Assembly (NCBI GenBank): GCA_046498185.1 | Contig: JAWOBE010000172.1 | Span: 1-49,891, forward strand | Source of the DNA: CAYXDR01 sp046498185 | GTDB lineage: Bacteria > Desulfobacterota > DSM-4660 > Desulfatiglandales > Desulfatiglandaceae | Reading direction: 5' to 3' | DNA: 49,891 nt | In this document: in pieces, positions 7,277 through 16,181 of the stretch | How positions within the stretch are numbered: the first letter of the stretch is position 1 | Layout of the letters: every line of letters begins with the position of its first letter | Made by a program: the position numbers and the translations under genes | The notes under the pieces: generated by a model | Databases searched by the model: none | What the model was told of the DNA's origin: nothing | What the model saw: the letters and a program-made list of their open reading frames with translations, nothing else

Positions 7277-7530
7277 GGCGCAGCCGGAATCCAGAGCTAC
7301 CAGCCATTAGCCTTTAGCCTTTAGCTATTAGCTATTCGGAATCCAAAAGCACTAGCTTAAAAACAGCCGATACCGGCGCCGAATTCTGACTCCTGACTTC
7401 CCAGCAGGTGCGGGCCAGGTCAAAACTCCGTTTCGACACTCCAAAAACCTCGATCCCCACGCCGATACTTCACATTGAAATCTCCCGATTACGACAACGA
7501 TAACGAAAACCGCTTCGCTGACAACGACTT
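7277..7530. repeat. Composite intergenic repeat, copy B
   Basis: It begins with GGCGCAGCCGGAA, then TTAGC heptads (7304-7335), TCGGAATCCAAAAGCA, CCGATACCGGCGCCGAA, the 119-bp core (7386-7504) and the hexad and CGCTTCGCTGACAACGAC end. It lies in direct orientation just downstream of copy A, making a near-tandem pair upstream of the MATE gene's 3' end. Confidence 0.88.
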
Positions 7531-7592
7531 ATTTCAAATGGACAAAAGGATACTCTGATGAAAGACTCAAGGTCAAGGAACATCAATAATCC

Positions 7593-8972
7593 CTAAACCC
7601 TGGATTCAATGACCCGCATGGTTTTCCATTTACCCTGCCGGTAACGGATCATTAAAACGACGCCCAGGGCGCATATATAAGCAGTCGCCAGGGCCCATGC
7701 AACATAAAGACCGGCTCCGAAAACTTCAACGGCCAGGTATACCGGAACAATCATCACGCCCATCGATACCACGGCGATGGCCCACATGATAAACGAGGTA
7801 TCCCCCGCACCCTTGAGAGCTCCAGAAAACACCAGGTTCATTGCATCGAACAAGCAAAATAACGCCACGAACCGCATAAGCACGATCCCCACCTCCATTA
7901 CACCGGAGAATTCTTCGGCGGACCTGGAAGCCCCCTTGAATAAATTGAGAAGAAGCTCCGGTGCAAAAACGAATAGGATGGAAACAGCCACCATATATAC
8001 CATCGTCAGATGAAGGGCGCTCATCGTGGCGAAGCTTCCCTCCTCCGGACGCCCCTTTCCGATCGCCTGGCCGACCAGGGTTGCGGTTCCCACGTGGAAG
8101 CCCACCATAGGTAAAAACGAGAGGGACTCGATCGAAAAAACGATGCTGGATGCAGCAAGTTCGAGGTCCCCGAGACGGCCCAGCATCTGGATCAAAAATG
8201 TAAAGCCGAAAATTTCCAGGAAAAACTGGACGCCACTCGGAAGTCCATAACGCATAAGCCGAAAAAACAGCAGCCGTTCAAATCTCCCGGGTGGCCAGAT
8301 CCCGAAATCCCTGCGGTTGGCTCTCGAAAACACGAGCACGAAAAACAGGGCCGTCGTAACCCCCGTGGCAACCACGGTGGCGATCCCGGCACCGGTGATT
8401 CCCAGCTCCGGAAACCCGGCCGCGCCGTTTATCAGGCAGTAGTCGAGAGGAATATTAACCATTGCACCCAAAATATTGACGAACATTACGGTACGCGTCT
8501 TACCTCTTCCGGTGTAAAAGCATGCGACCGCCGAATTCAAAACCGGCAGCCCGGCCCCAAGAATCAATATTCGGAAATATACGACCTCCAGCTTCTGAAC
8601 TTCCAGGGAGTGGCCGACAAAAGAGAAAATCGCCGGCGCTGCAAAATACAAGAATGCAAGCAATAACCCGGAACCGATTGAAAAATATATTCCCTGCCAC
8701 AAAGCCTCCCCAACCCTACCGCGGTTTCCGGCGCCGCTGTACTGGGCGACGAACGTGTTTACGTAACCCGCCGTTCCCAGGAAAAGCGACAGAAAGGTGA
8801 ACGCTGCAATCCCGGCCGGAAGCGCCGCGCTGATTGCTTCTACGGAATAATGGGCCAGAAAAAGCCTGTCGGTGAACTGCATAACCGTCACCGAAGCCAT
8901 CGATGCCACCAGAGGCAGGCTGATTTTCAGCACATCCTTGTATCCATTCACAACTCCCCATCGACCCCCCAT
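7593..8972 (-). CDS. MATE family efflux transporter
   Basis: The 459-residue inner-membrane protein has about twelve hydrophobic spans in two similar halves and MATE-typical segments such as LPLVASMASVTVMQFTDRLFLAHYS and ALPAGIAAFTFLSLFLGTAGYVNTFVAQYSGAG. It would export cationic or other small molecules in exchange for Na+ or H+. The start has GGAGGAGC upstream. It is a single gene, divergent from pxpA; substrates cannot be told. Confidence 0.93.
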   Translation of the reverse strand: MGGRWGVVNGYKDVLKISLPLVASMASVTVMQFTDRLFLAHYSVEAISAALPAGIAAFTFLSLFLGTAGYVNTFVAQYSGAGNRGRVGEALWQGIYFSIGSGLLLAFLYFAAPAIFSFVGHSLEVQKLEVVYFRILILGAGLPVLNSAVACFYTGRGKTRTVMFVNILGAMVNIPLDYCLINGAAGFPELGITGAGIATVVATGVTTALFFVLVFSRANRRDFGIWPPGRFERLLFFRLMRYGLPSGVQFFLEIFGFTFLIQMLGRLGDLELAASSIVFSIESLSFLPMVGFHVGTATLVGQAIGKGRPEEGSFATMSALHLTMVYMVAVSILFVFAPELLLNLFKGASRSAEEFSGVMEVGIVLMRFVALFCLFDAMNLVFSGALKGAGDTSFIMWAIAVVSMGVMIVPVYLAVEVFGAGLYVAWALATAYICALGVVLMIRYRQGKWKTMRVIESRV

Positions 8973-9085
8973 CGCAGCTCCTCCGCATAAAACGATGAAA
9001 ACGGCGCCCCTGCTTCAGGGAACGCCGCCCATAAAGAATGTCCATTATAGCCCCGGCCAGTTTAGTGTTCAAGCATGCATTCGCA

Positions 9086-9113
9086 TTGACATAACAGCCT
9101 CCGATGGTCTATT
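9086..9113 (+). promoter_or_regulatory. Possible sigma-70 promoter for pxpABC
   Basis: TTGACA (9086-9091), a 16-base spacer and TCTATT (9108-9113), about 65 bases before the pxpA start. The -35 is perfect and the -10 weak. Confidence 0.4.
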
Positions 9114-9178
9114 TTTTTATTGAATCGAAGGGCAACCGATCTCGGCCTCCGGCCGCTGGTCACGAATGGGAGGTAAAA

Positions 9179-9946
9179 ATGAGGATAGATTTAAATTGCG
9201 ATATGGGGGAAAGTTTTTCCAATTATAAACTCGGGCTGGATGAAGAGGTCATCAAGTTCATAACTTCCGCCAATATAGCCTGTGGATGGCATGCCGGCGA
9301 CCCGATGGTGATGGACCAAACCGTTCGCATCGCGGTGGAAAACGGCGTCGGCGTCGGCGCTCACCCCAGCTACCCCGATATGCTCGGTTTTGGACGGCGG
9401 TTCATGGACTGCAGCGCGGCTGAACTACGCAACTACCTGATTTACCAGATTGGAGCGCTCAAAGCGTTCTGCGATGTAAACGGGGCGAAACTGTACCACG
9501 TAAAGCCACATGGAAGCCTCTATAATACAGCGGTTGAAAACCGTAAAACCGCGGCTGCGATTGCCGAAGCCATTGTGGCTGTCGACCCCGAACTACACTA
9601 TGTGGCACTCGCCGGGGCAAAAGGTGAAATGGTGCGTAATGTCGGCCGGGAACTTGGCCTGAAAGTGGTTTACGAGGCTTTTCCCGACAGGGCCTACACG
9701 CCGGAAGGAGCGCTCGTACCCCGCCGCGAGCCGGGAGCGGTAATAAAAGATCCTGAAATCGTGGCCGAAAGAGCGATAGCGATGGCTGAAGGCAAAGTCA
9801 AGGCCATCGACGGAACAGAAATCGAGCTGGAAGCGCAAACCCTTTGTGTACACGGCGACACCCCCGGTGCCGTAGACTTGGTTCGCTCGATACGGCAAAG
9901 GCTGGAAGCTTCTGATATCAAGGTCTTGCCTATGGGTGCAGACTGA
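9179..9946 (+). CDS. pxpA: 5-oxoprolinase subunit PxpA (LamB/YcsF family)
   Basis: This is a subunit of the ATP-dependent bacterial 5-oxoprolinase, which opens pyroglutamate, a spontaneous damage product of glutamine, to glutamate. Family motifs are DLNCDMGESF at the N-terminus, ANIACGWHAGDP, GAHPSYPD and VKPHGSLYN. The start at 9179 has GGGAGG nearby and begins at the conserved MRIDLNCDMGE; an in-frame start at 9104 would add an unconserved tail. It leads a three-gene cluster with pxpB and pxpC. Confidence 0.94.
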   Translation: MRIDLNCDMGESFSNYKLGLDEEVIKFITSANIACGWHAGDPMVMDQTVRIAVENGVGVGAHPSYPDMLGFGRRFMDCSAAELRNYLIYQIGALKAFCDVNGAKLYHVKPHGSLYNTAVENRKTAAAIAEAIVAVDPELHYVALAGAKGEMVRNVGRELGLKVVYEAFPDRAYTPEGALVPRREPGAVIKDPEIVAERAIAMAEGKVKAIDGTEIELEAQTLCVHGDTPGAVDLVRSIRQRLEASDIKVLPMGAD

Positions 9947-9957
9947 AAAATGGAGAG

Positions 9958-10662
9958 GTGATGGGACTTTTCGTTGAACCTCAATACCGCCTTGTTGGAG
10001 ACACCGGGCTCCTGGTCGAATACGGAGATACGATAGCAGAGGAAATCAATCTCAAAGTCAGGACCATGGCTATGGCCCTGACTCGGTATCTGCCCGAAGG
10101 AGTTGTCGAAGTCATTCCTACCTACCGTTCCATTTTGATCCCTTATGACCCTGCTGTAACGAGGCCGGAAAAGCTCCGTTCCGCGCTTGAAAAACTCCAA
10201 AATCAACTCGAGGAGATCGAACTGCAGCCTCCTGAAACTGTCAGGATCCCTGTTTGCTATGGCGGCGAGCTCGGGCCGGACATCGATTTTGTAGCAAAGC
10301 ACAACAATTTGAGCGTCGATGAAGTAATAGATATTCATAGCCGGCTGGAATACCGAATTTACATGATCGGATTTACACCCGGCTTTCCATACCTTGGAGG
10401 ACTCGATGACAGGTTGGCTACGCCCCGCCTGGAGACACCACGGACCAAAGTTCCGGCCGGGTCCGTTGGCATTGCGAATAACCAGACAGGCATGTATTCG
10501 GTCGAAAGCCCCGGCGGTTGGCGTCTCATAGGCCGTACACCCCTGACACTGTTCGCCCCCGCGCGGGAGAATCCTTTTCTTTACCGGGCCGGGGACCGAA
10601 TTAAATTCGTTCCGGTTTCCCGGGAAGAATTCGACCATGTAAGAGCGAAAGAGGTTTCATGA
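9958..10662 (+). CDS. pxpB: 5-oxoprolinase subunit PxpB
   Basis: This is the KipI/allophanate hydrolase subunit 1 homologue in the PxpABC complex. Signatures are the segment GFTPGFPYLGGLD, TPRLETPRTKVPAGSVGIA and a C-terminal SPGGWRLIGRTPL. Translation could start at GTG 9958 or the adjoining ATG 9961; GGAGAGG at 9952-9957 suits the latter better. It follows pxpA by 11 bases and its stop overlaps the pxpC start. Confidence 0.94.
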   Translation: MMGLFVEPQYRLVGDTGLLVEYGDTIAEEINLKVRTMAMALTRYLPEGVVEVIPTYRSILIPYDPAVTRPEKLRSALEKLQNQLEEIELQPPETVRIPVCYGGELGPDIDFVAKHNNLSVDEVIDIHSRLEYRIYMIGFTPGFPYLGGLDDRLATPRLETPRTKVPAGSVGIANNQTGMYSVESPGGWRLIGRTPLTLFAPARENPFLYRAGDRIKFVPVSREEFDHVRAKEVS

Positions 10663-11603
10663 TGGAAATTTTTAAAGTGCTGGACACCGGCCCCCTTGCC
10701 ACCATTCAGGATCTCGGTCGTTTCGGCTTTCAGCAGTTCGGAGTCCCGGTTTCCGGTGCGCTCGATAAGTTTTCGCTTCGTGCGGCTAACCTGCTCGTCG
10801 GCAACAGGCAGGAAGCCGCTGTGATAGAAATGACCTTTGCCGGGCTTAAATTAGAAGCCCTTGCTGAAATCGATGCGGCTCTGACAGGAGCCCAAATGCC
10901 TTTGGAAATCAACGGCCGCAAGGCGCCCTCGTGGACTTCTTTTACCTTGAAACGCGGGGACACGGTCACGATAAAACCAGCCTTGTCGGGGCTTCGTGGC
11001 TATTTGGCCGCAACCGGCGGCTTCGACGTACCGCTGGTGATGAACAGCCGCTCTACATATTTCGGTGGAAAAATCGGCGGTTTCCACGGTCGACCTCTAA
11101 TGCGGGGAGACATCCTTCAAGGATTTGAAGTATCACCGATACGTCGAACGAGAAGCATCCCGAAGGAAAAACAGCCCGTACTTCCCAAAGAATTGGAATT
11201 AAGGGCCATTCCGGGGCCTCAAGATGATTTTTTTGAAGAGGGGAAAACCATCTTCTTCACCACGGAATTCAAAGTATCAGCCAAAGCCGACCGGATGGGT
11301 TACAGGCTCACAGGAGATGTCATCCCTATAAAAAGCGGCATGCCTGGATCTATCATATCCGAACCAAGCCTCCCGGGAGCGGTGCAGATACCTGCAGACG
11401 GCCAGCCTATAATCCTGCTGGTGGAGCAGACGGTGGGTGGATATGCAAAAATCGCAACTGTCATTTCCGCGGACGTGGACAGCATAGCCCAGGCACGGCC
11501 AGGTTATATGATCCGCTTTCGGGAAACAGACCTTCAAACCGCTCACAAGGCGGCCTTGGGTCGTAGGCAACTGTTGGAGGAAATACAAAAAATATTTGCC
11601 TGA
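10659..11603 (+). CDS. pxpC: 5-oxoprolinase subunit PxpC
   Basis: This is the KipA/allophanate hydrolase subunit 2 homologue and the third subunit of 5-oxoprolinase. It begins with the conserved DTGPLATIQDLGRFGFQQFGVPVSGALD and has ATGGFDVPLVMNSRSTY and SEPSLPGAVQIPADGQPIILLVEQTVGGYAKIA-type segments. The length of 314 residues is normal. Two ATGs overlap the pxpB stop (ATGATG), showing translational coupling. Confidence 0.94.
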   Translation: MMEIFKVLDTGPLATIQDLGRFGFQQFGVPVSGALDKFSLRAANLLVGNRQEAAVIEMTFAGLKLEALAEIDAALTGAQMPLEINGRKAPSWTSFTLKRGDTVTIKPALSGLRGYLAATGGFDVPLVMNSRSTYFGGKIGGFHGRPLMRGDILQGFEVSPIRRTRSIPKEKQPVLPKELELRAIPGPQDDFFEEGKTIFFTTEFKVSAKADRMGYRLTGDVIPIKSGMPGSIISEPSLPGAVQIPADGQPIILLVEQTVGGYAKIATVISADVDSIAQARPGYMIRFRETDLQTAHKAALGRRQLLEEIQKIFA

Positions 11604-11634
11604 AAAACAATATGGCTGATTTCCTCCTCGACCG

Positions 11635-11922
11635 TTATTCTGCTATCCCCAGGATGTCATCTTCCCGCATAATGAGATGTTCAACACCATCGATCTTGAT
11701 CTCGGTGCCTGCATATTTTCCGAACAGCACCCTGTCCTCGGCTTTGACGGCCATCTGCAACCGCGAACCTTTATCATCCAGCTTACCGGGGCCCACCGCC
11801 ACAACTTTTCCCTGCTGCGGCTTTTCTTTAGCGGTGTCGGGAATGATAATCCCGCCGGAAGTCTTTTCGTCTTCTTTGATCCTCAACACCATTACCCTGT
11901 CGTTCAAAGGCTTCACGTTCAT
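11635..11922 (-). CDS. groES: Co-chaperonin GroES
   Basis: The 95-residue protein caps the GroEL ring during folding. It shows the start VKPLNDRVMVLRIKEDEKTSGGIIIPDTAKEKPQQG, which includes the mobile loop, and the roof and base strands KYAGTEIKIDGVEHLIMREDDILGI. The start has a strong AGGAGG. No groEL is adjacent; the gene stands alone, convergent with pxpC. It is either a second co-chaperonin or separated from its partner in this genome. No CIRCE element was recognised in the 175 bases upstream. Confidence 0.96.
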   Translation of the reverse strand: MNVKPLNDRVMVLRIKEDEKTSGGIIIPDTAKEKPQQGKVVAVGPGKLDDKGSRLQMAVKAEDRVLFGKYAGTEIKIDGVEHLIMREDDILGIAE

Positions 11923-12097
11923 CTGTCAACACCTCCTGAAAAAATCTTGTTCCGGTTGAAACAATAATAAAAAAGAGACCACACCGCTGTACATGATGTT
12001 AACTTATTGATTTTAATAGGCTTAATTGACTATATTATATGGAAAAATAATCACCGATTTTGGTTTGTCAAGACGATACGGAGGGAGAAAAATGAAC

Positions 12098-13729
12098 TCA
12101 CCGATTCATCATTTCTCGTTCCAATCCCTCGAGCAACTCGGGGTCCTGCGGGGTTTCGCAATAGGGGCAAACTTTTACGGTGGTTCCACCTACTTTTTCG
12201 AGCCGATGCAGAAATACGATGTTTTCGTTGTACTCATTCCTTGTTATACACGCCTTGTTAATGCAGCGGTCCCCTCCCTCGATCCTGGTACGGTAGGCCC
12301 ATTTTTCGACCCGGACACCTTCGGCGAAACGTGAGACCCTGCAGCTTTTCTTGGCACTGTACTCGGTGAACAGAACGACTATATTCGTAAGAATCGGGTC
12401 CCACTTGAAATTTTCCGGCACATGAAGCTTGATGACATCTTTGGGTATTGAAGTGTCATAGGCACCGCGGACGTTCATTGACAAAACCACCTGTATATCA
12501 GGAAAAAGCTTGGACATAAGATTACTTATAACGCCACCGCAGCCTCGGGGGATGTGATCGATCACATAGCCGTTGTGTATGCGCGCGGTCGTATAACGTT
12601 CCTCTTCGATGATCTTCGGAGCCCTGCCGCTCAGGTCTTTGCGATAAAAGCTCAATTCCTCCGGATCAAATGACCTGATGATTCCCTCAAGGGAAAACAT
12701 AAGGTTGTCAATTGCATGCATGCACATGGCCATGCGCGTCGGGACTCCGAGATCGGACTGTACGCCGCTGCAGTCCAGCGGATGATCGTACAGATCCGGC
12801 GTTATCTCTTGCGCATTTTTGTCTATCGGCCTTGCATGAAAAACAGGAAGACGGTGAGGTTTGACAAGCGAAAGCGAAATACGCGGGTGTTTATTTGAAA
12901 AAATATCCGCCGCAAAATCACCCGTCCCGGCTCCCCTGAGATTGAACTGGTACCTGTTCACATAGAGAAGATCCAGGTTAGGAAGCATTTCTTTCACCGA
13001 ATCATATTCCATGGCCCGAATACCGCTTTTCAAAATCCGATATTTCTGGCGGAGGCTTAAACCCGCGTCGGGAAAAGAGCTGGTGTGCATCCTCCAGTTC
13101 AACGTCGACGCAGCGTCGATATGGGACGAAACGACCCTCGAACCACCGATGTCGTTGCATTCACCGAAATCAAGATCCGTTATCCGTCCGAATTTGTGAT
13201 AAATAGTCGCACAATCGAGCAAAAGCTGGGATGGATGGCTGTGCTTGCCGTCACCACCGTTGAATATAATCGGAAAAATCAGGTTGTCCGGATAACTGTA
13301 GTATTCCTTGGCATATTCCCGGACCTTTTTCGCAAAAGACCTGAAGGCGGAAACCCTCGCCCATTTAGCCGACCCTTCTGCAGCGTGGCGCATCACGATG
13401 AAGCGCGAACCGGAACCCTGCCCTACGAAAGTATCCACCGTGTGATAGATGCTTTCCCCTTTCTGCATTGAACTTTCACCGGCGCTGCGAAAACCCACGA
13501 TGCTTCCAGCCCCCAACATATGGAATGCATCTTCAAAAGAGCTGTAAGTTCGGGTGCTCTCCTGGGAAAAGATCAAATCGCATTTTTCACCTGTCAAATA
13601 ATTCACGAATTTTCGGGGATTCCCTTCCCGCAATTCACGGTATACGTTAACCGCCCTTTCACAAATGTCCTTTATATAGTCCAAATCCAGATCACTCACA
13701 CAAATCACGCTGCGGACCAGTTTGTCCAT
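12098..13729 (-). CDS. pyrBI: Aspartate carbamoyltransferase, fused catalytic-regulatory chain (PyrBI)
   Basis: It catalyses carbamoyl phosphate + aspartate to carbamoyl aspartate in pyrimidine synthesis. The 543 residues join a PyrB domain (about 1-370) to a PyrI domain (about 390-543). Catalytic features are kept: STRT, the SSMQKGE loop, MRHAAEGSA, HPSQ, an Arg in GGSRVVS and NRYQ. The PyrI part shows NGYVIDHIPRG and a four-Cys zinc site (CINKAC and CPYC). Fused PyrBI chains are known in a few bacteria such as Thermotoga; most bacteria make separate chains. Feedback control by nucleotides is expected. The start has AAGGAG. No other pyr gene is near. Confidence 0.87.
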   Translation of the reverse strand: MDKLVRSVICVSDLDLDYIKDICERAVNVYRELREGNPRKFVNYLTGEKCDLIFSQESTRTYSSFEDAFHMLGAGSIVGFRSAGESSMQKGESIYHTVDTFVGQGSGSRFIVMRHAAEGSAKWARVSAFRSFAKKVREYAKEYYSYPDNLIFPIIFNGGDGKHSHPSQLLLDCATIYHKFGRITDLDFGECNDIGGSRVVSSHIDAASTLNWRMHTSSFPDAGLSLRQKYRILKSGIRAMEYDSVKEMLPNLDLLYVNRYQFNLRGAGTGDFAADIFSNKHPRISLSLVKPHRLPVFHARPIDKNAQEITPDLYDHPLDCSGVQSDLGVPTRMAMCMHAIDNLMFSLEGIIRSFDPEELSFYRKDLSGRAPKIIEEERYTTARIHNGYVIDHIPRGCGGVISNLMSKLFPDIQVVLSMNVRGAYDTSIPKDVIKLHVPENFKWDPILTNIVVLFTEYSAKKSCRVSRFAEGVRVEKWAYRTRIEGGDRCINKACITRNEYNENIVFLHRLEKVGGTTVKVCPYCETPQDPELLEGLEREMMNR

Positions 13730-13909
13730 GACGATCTCCTTTTTTGAAGGTGCTCGATATAAAAAGGTAGGGCGGCGTCGAGCCCGAAGTATTTACTCCG
13801 GTTCGGTAAAATAGTATATTTTTCCTGCCCGGGCAAGACCCGAACCGAATTTTAACGCCCGGGTTGAAAAGCCGTCAATGTAAAGCAACGGCGAAAGGAG
13901 CAGCAGGAC

Positions 13910-14137
13910 GTGGACGACAATGACGAAAAAGAAAAAAAAGGCAGGGACCGGCAAAAACAACAGTCCCCCTCGCTTGGAAGGGGTTGCCTGGTTAATTCCG
14001 TCTTTTCAGCCTGTGTCGGCATAGGTCTGCTGCTCGCCTACAAGGGGGCCTTCTCAGATCTGGGAGGGATATATCTGCCGATCGGACTCGGGTTGCTGGC
14101 AATTGGGTCTATTGTTATCTGGCATGAATGGAAATGA
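13910..14137 (+). CDS. Small two-span membrane protein of unknown function
   Basis: The 75-residue protein starts at GTG with AAAGGAG nine bases upstream. It has a highly charged first 20 residues and two hydrophobic helices (about 29-45 and 53-70), ending HEWK. It resembles small AtpI/AtpZ-like proteins only in layout. It lies between divergent pyrBI and convergent speB. The good ribosome site and clean membrane pattern suggest a real gene. Confidence 0.5.
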   Translation: MDDNDEKEKKGRDRQKQQSPSLGRGCLVNSVFSACVGIGLLLAYKGAFSDLGGIYLPIGLGLLAIGSIVIWHEWK

Positions 14138-14154
14138 TATTCATGGTGATGAAA

Positions 14155-14173
14155 TTTTTACGATTCCATCAAT
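14155..14173. repeat. Solo end of a GATGG-type element at the speB stop
   Basis: TTTTTACGATTCCATCAAT matches the right arm of the element at 46388-46463. In reverse it encodes the last residues of the agmatinase (LMES) and its TAA stop. Confidence 0.7.
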
Positions 14174-15087
14174 ATGGGCCCTGTGGGGCTAACGGGCCAG
14201 GAAAGGCCGCGGCGGGCGATCTCGGAAGCCATCTTGAAGCCCACCATCTTGTAAATCAATTTCGCCACGGCAAACGGCGAGTTTCTATCCCATTCCGTAC
14301 ATGAAAGTTCGACCACGTCGAAACCGACCACATTCTTAGTCGAAAAAACTTTCGATAAAAGCTCCAATGTCTCGTCCCAAAACATACCCCCCGGCTCGGG
14401 AGTTCCGGTGCTGGCAATCACGCTCCAGTCGAAAACGTCGACATCCATGGTGATATAAACATCCTCCGGAAGCGTCTTAAGCACCGTGAGTGGATCGAAG
14501 CCCCCGGTCCTGATCCTGTTCATCGTAAAAAGGGCCAACCTGTCACGGGCTGCCAGGCGTGCCTCTTCTATGCTCATGCTCCGGATGCCCACCTGGAGTG
14601 TTTCTCGGGTAACTTCCCGCACTCTCGCCATCACGCATGCATGGCTTTCACGGCTTCCATCGTATTCCGAGCGGAGATCGGCGTGGGCGTCCAATTGAAT
14701 GACTCCCAGAGAAGAATAATGTTCGGCCACGCCCTGGACCGCTCCCGGGGTTATAGAATGATCCCCGCCCAAGACGACGGGAAATCTTCCCGAGCCCAGG
14801 ATTTCAGAAACGGCGCGCCGGACTTCTTGAACCACTTCGACGCCGGCACCTGAAACCGGAAGCGGCGCAGCGGTAAAAATGCCGGCTCGATATGGCTCCG
14901 CATCGAGGATTTCATCATACAGCTCGAGCAACCCGGAGGCTTCGATTACTGCATCCGGCGCACCTGCAGCCCCTTTCCCAGCTGAAACCCCTCCCTCGTA
15001 AGGAACCGGAACAAGCACCACCGCAGAATTCTCGTAATCGGCGAATAATGGATCAAAATCCAAAAAACACTTTGTATTAGCTAACAT
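14158..15087 (-). CDS. speB: Agmatinase
   Basis: This ureohydrolase would split agmatine to putrescine and urea. The Mn-binding motifs are all present: GGDHS, DAHADLR with SHACVMARV, and DVDVFD. The length of 309 residues fits. It is the last gene of the polyamine operon and its start overlaps the deoxyhypusine synthase-like gene by seven bases. In this setting it could also act on an aminopropyl- or aminobutyl-agmatine. Its C-terminal LMES and stop are encoded by a dispersed repeat. Confidence 0.92.
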   Translation of the reverse strand: MLANTKCFLDFDPLFADYENSAVVLVPVPYEGGVSAGKGAAGAPDAVIEASGLLELYDEILDAEPYRAGIFTAAPLPVSGAGVEVVQEVRRAVSEILGSGRFPVVLGGDHSITPGAVQGVAEHYSSLGVIQLDAHADLRSEYDGSRESHACVMARVREVTRETLQVGIRSMSIEEARLAARDRLALFTMNRIRTGGFDPLTVLKTLPEDVYITMDVDVFDWSVIASTGTPEPGGMFWDETLELLSKVFSTKNVVGFDVVELSCTEWDRNSPFAVAKLIYKMVGFKMASEIARRGLSWPVSPTGPILMES

Positions 15088-16181
15088 ACCGCCTCTTTCA
15101 AAGTCTTCCTCATCCCCGGAATTTCGGCCGCCAGTCGCTTCCCGGGCCGGGTTTCACATTTATCCAGGGCGTAGGCTGCAATCAGCGGGAACATGACGCT
15201 GTATTCACCCCAGATCTGAACCAGATTGTATTCATCGACATTTTGATACTTCCCCCAGGTGACCGCCTCACCAAAGGTGCAGCTCGACAAGCTTCCTTCC
15301 CTTTCCACAGCGGTGCCGATCTGCAGACCCCGGTCGGCCCCCTCAAACGGCACACCCAGGATCTGGCTGATTGTAGGCCCTGTCTGCTGAATGAAATTTT
15401 TCGGGCCTCCACCCCCCAGCTCGACAAAGCCGGTGCCTTCGGCGGCGTAAACGATGGCCGCGGAATCAAGGATGTCCTTCTGTGGATAAAGGGAAACAGG
15501 GAACCCTTCCAGATCCATGCGCAGCAGATTCATCGCTATCGAATGATTCGCCATGGAATCCCAAAAAATCGGCACTTCCAGGCTTGCAGCCAAGGCCACG
15601 AAACTTCGTTCCGGATAACGGGCGTTCTCAATCACCCATTTTCCCAGTATGTGATTGAACTCCCAGCTCGCCAGGCTGCGCCCTTCGAGCAAGGAATAGG
15701 AATCTTTCACGAATTTACGAATTATATCATCCTGTGCTTCGAGGGTTTCTTTTTCCCGTATCCCTATGTCATAGATCCGTGTATCACCATGAGCTCTCAA
15801 GGCGTCATCATCACAATGGGGGCTTACTGCTTTTACCGGGAGACCAAAAGCGAAATGCAGATCGTGATAGACTTGGGCTCCTGTGGAGCATATAACATCG
15901 ACGAATCCCGCCTCGATCAGGGATATAACCATTCCTCCCATCCCTCCGGCTATACCTGCTCCGGCTATACCGAGCCAGATAATATCATTTTCCTCTATCA
16001 TCCTGGTGTAAAGTCCGGCGCCGCGTGCCACATTTCTCGCTTCAAAGGCTGTCCCGCCGATTCTTTGAATCAAATCCGAGACAGTCATCCCCCTGTCCAG
16101 CCGGACAGGAACGATATCCGGTGAGCCTTTGAAAAGACTGCCGCTATCATTCATTCCGCATCCTTTCCCCGGCTCCTTCAC
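15081..16181 (-). CDS. Deoxyhypusine synthase-like aminoalkyl transferase
   Basis: The protein is in the deoxyhypusine synthase (DHS) family: NAD-dependent enzymes that take an aminobutyl group from spermidine onto a lysine of eIF5A, or in homospermidine synthases onto putrescine. Bacteria lack eIF5A, so a small-molecule acceptor is likely. NAD-fold glycines (GIAGAGIAGGMGG) are seen, and the lysine that forms the enzyme-substrate imine is kept at about K311 in FGEAVTWGK. It starts at GTG 16181 overlapping the upstream stop, or at ATG 16154. It lies between the arginine decarboxylase and agmatinase genes, so putrescine or agmatine is the likely substrate. Confidence 0.87.
   Translation of the reverse strand: MKEPGKGCGMNDSGSLFKGSPDIVPVRLDRGMTVSDLIQRIGGTAFEARNVARGAGLYTRMIEENDIIWLGIAGAGIAGGMGGMVISLIEAGFVDVICSTGAQVYHDLHFAFGLPVKAVSPHCDDDALRAHGDTRIYDIGIREKETLEAQDDIIRKFVKDSYSLLEGRSLASWEFNHILGKWVIENARYPERSFVALAASLEVPIFWDSMANHSIAMNLLRMDLEGFPVSLYPQKDILDSAAIVYAAEGTGFVELGGGGPKNFIQQTGPTISQILGVPFEGADRGLQIGTAVEREGSLSSCTFGEAVTWGKYQNVDEYNLVQIWGEYSVMFPLIAAYALDKCETRPGKRLAAEIPGMRKTLKEAVC

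Noticed and set aside
6873..7307. A 144-residue minus-strand frame through composite copy A, with a related 96-residue frame at 31069-31359.
   Set aside because: The frames stay open because the repeat units are multiples of three or low in stops; similarity follows from the shared DNA repeat. They have no ribosome site, and the sequence is Val-rich from the GTTGTC hexads. Non-coding repeat is the simpler reading.
6824..7335. Repeat-spacer pattern suggesting a CRISPR array.
   Set aside because: The units are degenerate 6-7-mers in direct contact without unique spacers of constant length, and no cas gene is near.
9694..10638. A 314-residue frame antisense to pxpA/pxpB.
   Set aside because: It lies wholly opposite two well-supported genes, has no family motif and is explained by high G+C third positions.
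12000..12060. A promoter or CIRCE-like site for groES.
   Set aside because: TTGACA and TATAAT are both present on the minus strand but about 26 bases apart, and no CIRCE inverted repeat was found.
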